Of a DNA stretch of 64,000 nt, positions 8,065 to 15,342 are shown piece after piece (the stretch's first letter is position 1; each line of letters opens with the position of its first letter). Source of the DNA: JAFLTL01 sp964389525. GTDB lineage: Bacteria > Bacteroidota > Bacteroidia > Bacteroidales > Muribaculaceae. A program made the position numbers and the translations under genes. The notes below the pieces were generated by a model that was not told the DNA's origin, did no database searches, and worked only from the letters and a program-made list of their open reading frames with translations. Location of the stretch: the NCBI GenBank assembly GCA_964389525.1, contig CAYMEX010000012.1, positions 1-64,000 of the forward strand. Reading direction: 5' to 3'.

Positions 8065-10370
8065 GCGATACGATGTATGTTTCTATGGAATTCGATGCTA
8101 AGCAGATGATTCGTTTGCTTGGTAATGATTTATATGATTCCCCTTTAGCAATGTTAAGAGAAAATGTGCAGAATGCATACGATGCTATTTTGGAAAGGAA
8201 ATTGATAGATTCTGACTTTGAACCGTATATAAAAATAAATATTACCAACGAGCAAATAGTTATTGAGGATAATGGTATAGGTATGAATAAGGACATATTA
8301 GCAAATAACTATTGGAAAGCGGGTAATAGTGGGAAAAATAATCCCCAGTCTATAGCTGCTGGTGTAGTAGGGCATTTTGGAATAGGTGCATTAGCAAATT
8401 TTGGAGTGTGTACTAAGCTTGAAATTCAAACACATAGATACGGAGAAAAAATTGCCTACACATCAGAAGCTCAAAGGGAAAGAATTAACATTAAAAATTC
8501 CATACCGGTAACTCCAATAGAAAATCAGTCGATTCCTTATGGTACTTGTATAACAGTGACACTTGATCAGCCTGGTTCAATTAGCGTTATTAACGCAATT
8601 AATTACTTGCGCCAATATATCGAATACATAGAAATACCTGTAACCATTAACGGACAAAAATTCCCTCAAAAAAAGATTGATTTTGTAAAAAAAATCACAG
8701 CAAAGGAGGTGGCAGATTCTCGGTTATCATATAAGTTAGATATAGGATATAATAATCAATTTCCTTTATCTGTAGATATTGTAATTTATGACATAGCAAT
8801 ACAAGGTAGTCCAATAAATGGCTATTTGTATCTAAATACACGGGATAAGGGAATTTTAGGTCTTAGAAACGGTTTTGGACTAGCGAGTATAAACGTACCA
8901 TCTATTTATGAATTCGGAGGTATTGTTAATTTGGATAATCTTGTCCCTACAGCAGGGCGTGAGGCTGTTAGCCGTGAATCAGTGAGTCTCGTCACTTCGA
9001 TAGTTCAGTCTGTAGAAAGTTCATGGACATCTGTTATTGCGAAAGATCCAATTTGTGATAACTATCGTAATTTTTTGCAATATCTATATAGTCATTTTAA
9101 TATGGCGCAAGCTTCGCACATTAATATAAAATATGCGAATGAAGATAAATACATTAGACTTGGTAATATAACAAGCCTAAATGCATCTGAATTCAAATAT
9201 GCAGACGGTGTAGATTCTACGGTACTTGCTAAGTTTAAAAACTCGGAAAATAATGTCTTGTCCATTTCTGATAGTATCTACAGAAAAAGAATACAGCGAA
9301 ACTATTTAGAGAAAATAGGTGTAAAATCAATACCAAACAACATCCAAGTAATTAGGGAGTATGAAAGCAAAGAACTAACAATTGATCAATTCTTTATTGT
9401 TAACGAATTACGAAGTATTATTGAAGAAGATTACTATGTTAAGGATTTTGATGTGAAGTTTGCTGATATCTCCCATATGCTTAATATCTTTGTTACTCAT
9501 GATCTTAACAAGGGGATTTTTTGCATATACATTTCTCCAAATAATAGTGATATTCAAAGGCTTATATCAATAAGAAATGACAATTATCGTCTATTTACTC
9601 CATTAGCAAAAGATTTTGTGCGAGTTGTACTTTATCAGCAATTTTCAGCTTTTATACCCAAGGGAGTAAAAGAACGTACAGATTATATTTCTCGGGTTCT
9701 TCATAACACAAAAGATGAGTATATTATTCCTTATGAAATGACTGGTACAATGGATGAGATGATTGGGAAATTAAGAGCTGATGAGATTACGCCAGAAGAA
9801 TTTGTGAAGTTTGCTAAAGCTGAACGGAATAAGCATCAGCAAACAATCAATCAATCTCAAGTTGGTGATGTTTCAGAGGTCATTACAAATATTAGTAACA
9901 ATACATTGAATGTATCGGAGGATGCTATTAAAAATGCAAACAATGAAGATATAATGCCAATGCCATCTATTTTGTGCCTAGATGTAGAAACAAAACTTCG
10001 TATTCTTAAAACAGATGTTATAACGCCAGTTCTACAGAATAATAAAATGTTTATGGCATTGACAGATAAAATGGTAAACCAGAAAAGAATATTCTTTTCT
10101 AACCCTCATACAACAAGGATACTTTGGAGTATGCACCGCCTTATTTACATTTTCACAGATGCAATGGGGAAAAATACTCTTTATTATGATTTAGAATTGA
10201 CACGTAAGATTCCTGATTCTACAGGCGGGAAAAGTATACGCTCTGCCACGATTTTAACAAAAGATAAGATTTTTGTTCCAATTGTACCTGAGCTTTATAC
10301 TTATTTCAATCTTAATGTTGATGAAAAGTTGAAATTCTTTGTTCATTTTGATGAGATAGAGAACTCGTAA
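8061..10370 (+). CDS. HSP90/GHKL-type ATPase, second gene of the two-gene system
   Basis: The protein has 769 residues. The N-terminal ATP-binding motifs of the HSP90 branch of GHKL ATPases are clear: RENVQNAYDA at 33-42 (N box), IEDNGIGM at 68-75 (G1) and GVVGHFGIGALANF at 101-114 (G2 lid). A middle region with NLVPTAGREAVSRES (293-307) resembles the HtpG middle domain (NxxPTxGREALSRES in relatives). The C-terminal ~450 residues are unassigned and longer than in HtpG-like minimal proteins. It probably undergoes ATP-driven clamp closure and could control the coupled phosphoesterase. It is not the housekeeping HtpG, which lacks such a partner and is less AT-rich. Confidence 0.85.
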   Translation: MSDTMYVSMEFDAKQMIRLLGNDLYDSPLAMLRENVQNAYDAILERKLIDSDFEPYIKINITNEQIVIEDNGIGMNKDILANNYWKAGNSGKNNPQSIAAGVVGHFGIGALANFGVCTKLEIQTHRYGEKIAYTSEAQRERINIKNSIPVTPIENQSIPYGTCITVTLDQPGSISVINAINYLRQYIEYIEIPVTINGQKFPQKKIDFVKKITAKEVADSRLSYKLDIGYNNQFPLSVDIVIYDIAIQGSPINGYLYLNTRDKGILGLRNGFGLASINVPSIYEFGGIVNLDNLVPTAGREAVSRESVSLVTSIVQSVESSWTSVIAKDPICDNYRNFLQYLYSHFNMAQASHINIKYANEDKYIRLGNITSLNASEFKYADGVDSTVLAKFKNSENNVLSISDSIYRKRIQRNYLEKIGVKSIPNNIQVIREYESKELTIDQFFIVNELRSIIEEDYYVKDFDVKFADISHMLNIFVTHDLNKGIFCIYISPNNSDIQRLISIRNDNYRLFTPLAKDFVRVVLYQQFSAFIPKGVKERTDYISRVLHNTKDEYIIPYEMTGTMDEMIGKLRADEITPEEFVKFAKAERNKHQQTINQSQVGDVSEVITNISNNTLNVSEDAIKNANNEDIMPMPSILCLDVETKLRILKTDVITPVLQNNKMFMALTDKMVNQKRIFFSNPHTTRILWSMHRLIYIFTDAMGKNTLYYDLELTRKIPDSTGGKSIRSATILTKDKIFVPIVPELYTYFNLNVDEKLKFFVHFDEIENS

Positions 10371-10702
10371 AATACAAAAAGCAGAAGAATACTAATCTTT
10401 AAAATATCAACGTTATATAGTAGATAAGAAATATGTAATAATGACAATGAATGGTTTAATAGCATTTCTTAAATGCTGTACATTTGTCACGTGAGAATAC
10501 CTCTCGTAGCTAATTATAGTATTATGTATAAATGCAATATAGTTATAAAGAGGAGATATAAACTTTTATTCTACAAAAAAGATTCGAACACATTGGGATT
10601 ATATTTAAAAATATTATCTTTGCCATCAGAATAGTGTTCTTTTGATTTAATGCAAAAAAAAGACAGAATATAGAACTTCGCTCGTTTCTAAATCGTTACC
10701 AA
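10371..10702. other. AT-rich gap with an orphan promoter
   Basis: No gene was found over 332 bases. A good -7 box (TATCTTTG, 10615-10622) points rightward and is followed by ATGCAAAAAAAAGAC with an early stop, then directly by the 3' end of an oppositely oriented truncated integrase. The promoter has lost its gene. Confidence 0.6.
10615..10622 (+). promoter_or_regulatory. Orphan -7 box
   Basis: TATCTTTG fits TAnnTTTG, but what follows is an ATG with six more codons (about 10649) and then antisense integrase. It probably marks a deletion or integration junction near 10,670-10,770. Confidence 0.5.
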
Positions 10703-11710
10703 TCAAGAAACAAATCGTTGCAAACTATTCAATTTCAACGATAAAGGCAATCCGCAATGCCTAGCAACAAGGAAAGTGATATGCTTGGTAATACCGGCAT
10801 CCTTTAGCCATTTTCTCAAGGGAGTTCCGGTCAGAGACTTCTTGAACTCCGGAAATAGCTTCCCGGTTTTACGTTCTCCTATAAGTTCAACAGCTTCATC
10901 ACACAACGGCAAGGTTGATTGGGTCTTGGTCTTCTGTGTCTTAAATACAATACAAGTGCCGAGACCGGGAACCTGTCGGACATTCTCCCACTTAAGGTTG
11001 TAGACATCGCTGTAGCGGAGAGCAGTAAGTGCAGAAAATAGCGAAGCTTTCCGCAGTTCATCGCTTTCACATGGCGTCTGAGCCAGTGTGATCAGTTCCT
11101 CCTGATTGAGATACTCGCGCTCAACGTCTTCCAACTCGATATATTCAAGGAAGTCGTTGACATTTTCAGTAAGCAGTTTTTCCTTGTAAGCTTTTTTGAG
11201 CAAGCACCTGAAGGTGGAGAAGTATCCGGCTGCAGCATTCTGCGACAGTTTCTTCTTTGTATGCCTGAGCTGGTTGGTACTGAGCAAATGGTCTCGGAAC
11301 CTGTTGCAGAGGTCCACGGTCACTTCGCCGAAGGTGAATTTGCCGCCGGTGAATTTGTGGAAGTGCAGATATACGATTTTCCATTTCTGGTAGCGTTTCT
11401 TCGTCATCTCCTCGAAGTAAGCAAGGAAATCCTCGCGCTGCTGCGTGTGGTCGATGAACCCGAACTGGCGATTTATTACCTGCTCTTGACGGCGACAGCG
11501 GATAATCTCCGCCTTTTCAAGCATGATTTTATTGAAGTCGCGCTGGACACGGTTAGTCGGATTGCCGTAGAGGTAGATTCCCATGTATTCGTGGCGCTGT
11601 GATTTATTAGTCTTGGGGTTGCGTATTGCCGGATAATAGTCGAGGTAAAGCGTAATCTTACCCGAAGGCAACAGGCGTTGACGTAAAGTCACTTTTGTAC
11701 ATATATCCAT
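10703..11710 (-). pseudogene. Tyrosine recombinase (integrase), C-terminally truncated
   Basis: The start MDICTKVTLRQRLLP at 11710 is preferred over the longer frame at 11776, because the family begins near this motif and the longer one runs inside the endolysin gene. Present are the SAM-like core-binding region (KKLSQNAAAGYFSTFRCLLK), the first catalytic Arg in TALRYSDV and the start of the second box (ITFLVARH). After ARH the sequence departs from the family (usually FRHTYATL, then a LGHKN box and the nucleophilic Tyr) and stops 19 residues on. The nucleophile is missing, so the enzyme should be inactive. It belonged to a mobilisable element or prophage. Confidence 0.75.
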
Positions 11711-12116
11711 AGTCTTTGAGTTTTTTAAGATTGGCCGGATCATAGGCGACATGCACCCACGTCTGACCTTTGGCATTGCGCTCCCATATGGCCTGAGTCC
11801 ATTTCAGCCCCGATTTCAGCAGGGTTTCAAACAGACGCTTGTTTGACTCCGGCGTGTTCTCTTTCGTCACAAGATCCGCGGCCATGCCGAGCTTGTGATG
11901 TGATGTTTTCACACCTCCGACTGCAGTGTTGAGTGCCGGACTGCGATAACCGCTCGTCACGATCAGCGGCGCGCCCCATCGCTCACGCAGCGGATCAAGC
12001 ACATTGTCGACAAGTGCCGTCAGGTTTTTCACTGCCTCCGGCGTCGGAGTGTTGTCAATGCCGCGTCTCTGTGCGGTGTCAGAGCTTGTAAGCTCCGGGA
12101 TAGTAAAGTGTTTCAT
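11658..12116 (-). CDS. Peptidase M15-type endolysin (D-Ala-D-Ala carboxypeptidase-like)
   Basis: The 152-residue protein begins MKHFTIPELTSSDTAQRRGI. It contains VTSGYRSPALN, SHHKLGMAADL (metal His and Asp) and QTWVHVAYDP (second metal His), the pattern of zinc M15 peptidases used by Bacteroidales prophages as endolysins. No signal peptide is seen, as is typical when a holin is used. The last ~10 residues (KSDFTSTPVAFG) do not look like the family and overlap the integrase start, so the 3' end was probably replaced at the junction near 11,710. The catalytic core is complete. Confidence 0.75.
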   Translation of the reverse strand: MKHFTIPELTSSDTAQRRGIDNTPTPEAVKNLTALVDNVLDPLRERWGAPLIVTSGYRSPALNTAVGGVKTSHHKLGMAADLVTKENTPESNKRLFETLLKSGLKWTQAIWERNAKGQTWVHVAYDPANLKKLKDYGYMYKSDFTSTPVAFG

Positions 12117-12166
12117 GTGTCACAATAGTTAAAATTGTTAATTATTGCATTTTTGCCATGTAGATA

Positions 12167-12198
12167 TTTGTTGTACTATAACAAAAATGCTATCTTTG
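12167..12198 (+). promoter_or_regulatory. Promoter of hicAB
   Basis: TTTG at 12167-12170 and TATCTTTG at 12191-12198 are 20 bases apart, a good match to the Bacteroidota TTTG-N19-21-TAnnTTTG promoter. The hicA start follows 24 bases later. Confidence 0.7.
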
Positions 12199-12222
12199 CC
12201 GTGTATTTAATCCATATGCGTT

Positions 12223-12405
12223 ATGAAGACAAGTCAATTTTGCGCGGAACTATCCGCTAAAGGTTGCTTTGTTATTCGCAGCGGAAGCAGGCATGACATT
12301 TGGAAAAGCCCTATAACAGGTAATACATTTGCCATACCACGACACTCTGCAAAGGAGCTTCCGAAAGGTCTTGAATACAAAGCACGCAAGGTGTTAGGGA
12401 TTTGA
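12223..12405 (+). CDS. hicA: HicA family mRNA-interferase toxin
   Basis: This 60-residue protein has the HicA/YcfA double-stranded-RNA-binding-like fold signature, with the catalytic His in GSRHDIWKSP and a second family motif, FAIPRHSAKELPKGL. HicA toxins cleave mRNA and are neutralised by the HicB product made just downstream. The gene pair is in the usual toxin-first order. It lies between prophage fragments, where such modules are common. Confidence 0.9.
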   Translation: MKTSQFCAELSAKGCFVIRSGSRHDIWKSPITGNTFAIPRHSAKELPKGLEYKARKVLGI

Positions 12406-12439
12406 TCCCCACTCTTGCTTGCTAAATAACAGAATTAAT

Positions 12440-12838
12440 ATGAATACTGTCAACGTCATCATCGAGAGAGCAACCGATGGCGGATTTTCCGCTTATGTTG
12501 CAGAAGAACTGGATGGATTCGGACTTGCCGGTTATGGAGAAACCGCTTCCGAAGCTGTAGAGGATATGCTCGTTACGTATGAAGAGACAAAGGAGATTAG
12601 ACAGTCTGAAGGACTTGAGACTCCGCAGTTGCGCTTTTCGTATCATTATGACATTGAATCGTTCTTTAATTATTTTCCGTATCTTAACATCTCAAAAGTT
12701 GCTGAACGCGCAGGGATCAACCCCTCTCTGATGCGCCAATATGCGGCTGGAGTAGCAAAAGCCGGTAAGCGACAGTATGAAAAGATTGCATCTGCAGTCC
12801 GTTCTATCTCGCAGGAGCTTGCCGCTGTAAATTTCTGA
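12440..12838 (+). CDS. hicB: HicB family antitoxin
   Basis: The ATG at 12440 is chosen over an in-frame TTG at 12419, because MNTVNVIIERATDGGFSAYV is the usual start of the HicB partial RNase H-like domain. That domain (about 1-55) carries ELDGFGLAGYGETASEAVED. A C-terminal DNA-binding segment follows with ISKVAERAGINPSLMRQY, a helix-turn-helix. It binds HicA and represses the operon. A rho-independent terminator follows directly. Confidence 0.9.
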   Translation: MNTVNVIIERATDGGFSAYVAEELDGFGLAGYGETASEAVEDMLVTYEETKEIRQSEGLETPQLRFSYHYDIESFFNYFPYLNISKVAERAGINPSLMRQYAAGVAKAGKRQYEKIASAVRSISQELAAVNF

Positions 12839-12860
12839 AAGCATTTGAATTAAATACGCC

Positions 12861-12905
12861 GCCGGGCAGTTGGTCAAGAGAGGCCGCTGCCCGGCAACCT
12901 TTTTT
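12861..12905 (+). terminator. Rho-independent terminator of hicAB
   Basis: GCCGGGCAG (12861-12869) and CTGCCCGGC (12887-12895) form a GC-rich stem followed by AACCTTTTTT. Confidence 0.8.
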
Positions 12906-13051
12906 CAATAATCACTTGGAGGTATTCGGTCGCCGCATCCATGTTTGCTGCATTTCTTAACCGCCGCTTCTTTCAGTTGTAGCTCGATTTCGTGACGGCG
13001 GTGTATTTCTTCCAGTTTGGTATTCTGCTCATTACGGAATTCGACATTAGG
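12905..13051 (-). pseudogene. Start-less remnant of a small charged phage-type gene
   Basis: The minus-strand frame reads VEFRNEQNTKLEEIHRRHEI then a Lys/Glu-rich coiled coil and the ending CGDRIPPSDY, stopping at 12905. A stop lies just upstream in frame and there is no start codon, so the 5' end has been lost. The product is unknown. It sits among other prophage debris. Confidence 0.4.
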
Positions 13052-13212
13052 TTATCCTTCATTTACAATATTTGCGGCGAGATGCTCAAGTCACAACCAT
13101 GCGGACACCTTTGTGGGCGTTTCCTTTGTTTTCATCGAAGGAAATGTATTTAATAATATCCCCGCAATTAAATCGCAAAACCGCATATAAGCATTTAATT
13201 ATATAAATAAAT

Positions 13213-13222
13213 TATTATATAT
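13213..13222 (+). promoter_or_regulatory. -7 box before the first duplicated leader
   Basis: TATATATTTG contains TATATTTG, matching TAnnTTTG, about 37 bases before the repeated leader starts at 13259. It would drive the leader and the DUF5053-like gene at 13445. Confidence 0.5.
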
Positions 13223-13258
13223 TTGTAGCGTAATCAGAAACCCAAAAGAAAGGAGGCG

Positions 13259-13444
13259 TGAAAATGAAATAAGAGAAAAGAAAGATTGATTAGAGTTATT
13301 TTTCAGACTACTAACACTTATCGAAAATAAATCTAATCAATCTATAATCAGTCAAATCAAAGGACTCTTAAACGAAATTAGAAACATCGACAAACCAAAG
13401 CCCCGTATGATAGACAGGGCAATATTACTATTTTTTTTTCGATC
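13259..13444 (+). repeat. Copy A of a ~185-nt duplicated leader
   Basis: It runs from GTGAAAATG to the base before the ATG at 13445. Copy B (13855-14040) has the same order of conserved blocks, for example TCAGACTACTAACACTTATC and GAAATTAGAAA, at roughly three-quarters identity by eye. Neither frame is open, so it is probably a noncoding or regulatory 5' leader. A ribosome-site-like AAAGGAGG precedes a two-codon ORF at its start. Confidence 0.7.
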
Positions 13445-13768
13445 ATGTACTTAGGCAAACGTGAAATTCTGAACAAAGAGGAATATGAGGTTTTAAGAAA
13501 TGCCGATCTGTGCGACAAGCGCGGGGCGGTCAATGTAGCTTTCTCTGAGTTGGAGGGACTTATCAATAACGCCGCATTGGCACGACAGTACTTCAAGCGT
13601 AGCCCATCGTGGCTTACCCAACGTATCAACGGTAACACCGTCTTTGATAAAAAGGCTGGATTTCGCCCTGACGAATACAGACAACTCGCCGATGCGTTCC
13701 GCGATATTGCACGTCGTCTGGCCGCACATGCCGACGAAATAGACGCAGCCACGCCCGATCCCGCTTAG
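13445..13768 (+). CDS. DUF5053-like small prophage protein
   Basis: The protein has 107 residues. The C-terminal half, with LINNAALARQYFKRSPSWLT and RRLAAHADEIDAA, matches the DUF5053 type found in Bacteroidales prophages and conjugative elements (recognised by eye). It has the look of a helix-turn-helix (NNAALARQYF as recognition segment) and is likely a small DNA-binding regulator, but no function is established. The 185-nt leader ends right at its start codon. Confidence 0.65.
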   Translation: MYLGKREILNKEEYEVLRNADLCDKRGAVNVAFSELEGLINNAALARQYFKRSPSWLTQRINGNTVFDKKAGFRPDEYRQLADAFRDIARRLAAHADEIDAATPDPA

Positions 13769-13854
13769 CGGGTGTAATCAATGAAAAGGCGCATACACGT
13801 AAGTTTGGTTATTATATAAACAAATCATTGCAATTGCCCCCCAATAATGGGGAT

Positions 13855-14040
13855 GTGAAAATGAGATGAGCGAAAAGAAAAGTTGACTGGAGCTATTTTC
13901 AGACTACTAACACTTATCGAAAACAAATATAACCAATCGATAATCAGTCTAATCGAAAAACTCTTGAACGAAATTAGAAAAATCGACTAACAAAAGTTCC
14001 CGTGCGACAGACAGGGGTAAACTTACTAAAAACATAAATC
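13855..14040 (+). repeat. Copy B of the duplicated leader
   Basis: It is homologous to 13259-13444 throughout and also ends exactly before an ATG (14041). In both copies the last ~60 bases hold a short CCC...GGG hairpin around GACAGACAGGG. Copy B's downstream gene has been truncated to 16 codons. Confidence 0.7.
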
Positions 14041-14091
14041 ATGGGAAATAATAAACCTTCATTCGAGCAAATGTGCGACCCTATCGACTGA
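14041..14091 (+). pseudogene. Truncated gene start behind leader copy B
   Basis: MGNNKPSFEQMCDPID then a stop, 16 residues. The sequence runs straight into the antisense of a tape-measure gene fragment, so the gene was cut at a recombination junction near 14,082-14,091. By analogy with copy A it may once have encoded another small prophage protein. Confidence 0.45.
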
Positions 14092-14399
14092 ATGTCCTCC
14101 TCACGAGCATCCATGCTATTACGCATGTTCGTAGCCAACTTACTCTCTGCCTCTATTTGTTTTGCATAAACATCGCTTAAATTTTTAAGTGTATTCTGTA
14201 GATTATTTATAGTATCGCTTACAGCATTTATGCCGGTAGCTAAAAACGCGAAATTTATAAATGTTTTTTAGCTTTCCACTTCTGCAACTGTTGCTGATAT
14301 AGCCTTTTGTAAGGATTCCACACTTGCCGAAATCACTTTTATGCCACCGCCCTTATCAACAAACTTAAAAGCTACCGAAATTTGTCTATTGTCTGCCAT
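14082..14399 (-). pseudogene. N-terminal fragment of a phage tail tape-measure protein
   Basis: Minus strand from ATG 14399: MADNRQISVAFKFVDKGGG, continuing with IKVISASVESLQKAI. After a TAA at 14270-14268 it continues KTFINFAFLATGINAVSD, then KLATNMRNSMDAREEDIQSI. This matches the beginning of tape-measure proteins of Bacteroidales siphophages. It carries one nonsense codon and is cut after about 105 codons, so it is a dead prophage remnant. Confidence 0.65.
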
Positions 14400-14476
14400 A
14401 ATTTTTTTGTTTGGGATTTTTTTTGTTTGTTATCAGCAAATATTTTTTAAATTTGGGAATATAAAATTCTAAGATT

Positions 14477-14614
14477 ATGTATTATGAGATCACTGGTTGG
14501 ATAGTTCGGAATTTTGGATATCCGATATTCGTACTGTTTGCCATCTTTTGCTTGATTTTTCTAATTTTGGGGAGACCAAGTAAATGGTGTAAATATTCAG
14601 AAGACGACGATTAA
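14477..14614 (+). CDS. 45-residue single-pass membrane peptide, unknown
   Basis: The ORF starts at ATG 14477 and encodes MYYEITGWIVRN, a hydrophobic helix (YPIFVLFAIFCLIFLILG) and a charged tail ending SEDDD. It resembles small holin- or toxin-like membrane peptides in shape only. It opposes the flanking prophage remnants. An AATACTCTTGAGTATT palindrome (14613-14628) follows and could terminate it. It may be spurious. Confidence 0.35.
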   Translation: MYYEITGWIVRNFGYPIFVLFAIFCLIFLILGRPSKWCKYSEDDD

Positions 14615-14739
14615 TACTCTTGAGTATTGACGACCAACTTTTTAAACCTCTCTTTCTTCTGTTCTGGCGTTATTTCGACCTTTTTTCTATGACTGCTCGA
14701 TGGTTGAATGTCCCACGGCAACGGTAGTTGTGGCTTCAT
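14611..14739 (-). CDS. Small ORF overlapping the 71-residue phage-type ORF
   Basis: The ATG at 14739 opens a 42-codon frame, MKPQLPLPWDIQPSSSHRKK then a basic, Lys/Glu-rich tail ending NTQEY. It begins inside the 3' part of the ORF at 14687-14902 in another frame, as in overlapping phage genes, and lies upstream of the tape-measure fragment on the same strand. The function is unknown. Its protein-like composition continues past the stop of the other ORF, which supports a real gene or a frameshifted extension. Confidence 0.4.
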   Translation of the reverse strand: MKPQLPLPWDIQPSSSHRKKVEITPEQKKERFKKLVVNTQEY

Positions 14740-14902
14740 CTTTCGCTTCACGTGCGTCTGAATGCTGATTGTAGACTACCAGTCTCATCCGCACCCATGC
14801 GCTTCGCTCGTCGGCTTTCTTTGACTGTCTCCATGCTTTGTAAATTGCATTAAACTCCTCGACACCGGATTTATTATCGAATACTTGAAAATAAATTTGC
14901 AC
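14687..14902 (-). CDS. Small phage-type protein, probably 5'-truncated
   Basis: The 71-residue frame starts with GTG at 14902 (MQIYFQVFDNKSGVEEFNAI). It is charged and soluble and precedes the tape-measure fragment on the same strand, the usual place of tail-assembly proteins. No family was recognised. Only ~50 bases separate it from the start of the core BlaI gene on the other strand, so the edge of the accessory region lies here and may have removed the true start. Confidence 0.4.
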   Translation of the reverse strand: MQIYFQVFDNKSGVEEFNAIYKAWRQSKKADERSAWVRMRLVVYNQHSDAREAKDEATTTVAVGHSTIEQS

Positions 14903-14955
14903 AACTAAAAATATAGTTATAGATTTGCCACGTGAACTAATAAAATAGTTGAATC

Positions 14956-15342
14956 ATGGCAAAGAAAGGCAGAATCAAAGCCGACCTCACACTGCGAGAA
15001 GAACAGTTGATGCAAATTCTATGGTCTTCAGGCAAACCGATGAAAGTGCGCGAGATGGTGGCTCTATACCCCGAACCTCGCCCGCATGTCAATACTGTCT
15101 CAACCGTCGTGCGCACACTCGAAGAGAAAGGTTATGTGACCCACCAAAGCGACGGAAACGGATATGCCTACTACACCATAGTGCCTAAAAAGGAATTTCG
15201 CAACCGCTCTATCAGCCAGCTGATAAGTGGATATTTTGGCAACAGCTATCTGGGTGCCATTTCGACGTTTGTAGAGGAAGAAAAGATTACCGTCGATGAG
15301 CTGAAAGAGTTAATCGAGATGATCGAATCCCGTAAAAAATGA
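14956..15342 (+). CDS. BlaI/MecI/CopY family transcriptional repressor
   Basis: The 128-residue protein has the winged-helix domain of BlaI/MecI repressors: LTLREEQLMQILWSSGKPMK, VNTVSTVVRTLEEKGYV and a wing with YAYYTIV. The C-terminal ~45 residues form the dimer/cleavage region. In relatives, the partner M56 protease inactivates the repressor on a signal at the cell surface. Here the M56 gene overlaps by four bases (ATGA), so the pair is co-translated. The signal is unknown; nothing beta-lactamase-like is adjacent. Confidence 0.88.
   Translation: MAKKGRIKADLTLREEQLMQILWSSGKPMKVREMVALYPEPRPHVNTVSTVVRTLEEKGYVTHQSDGNGYAYYTIVPKKEFRNRSISQLISGYFGNSYLGAISTFVEEEKITVDELKELIEMIESRKK

Noticed and set aside
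13259..14040. Leader repeats as coding sequences
   Set aside because: Every frame in both copies has several stops, and the stops are not at matching places.
14611..14902. Lambda-like -1 programmed frameshift for tail chaperones
   Set aside because: The second frame is +1 relative to the first and no slippery heptamer was seen; an overlapping gene is the simpler reading.
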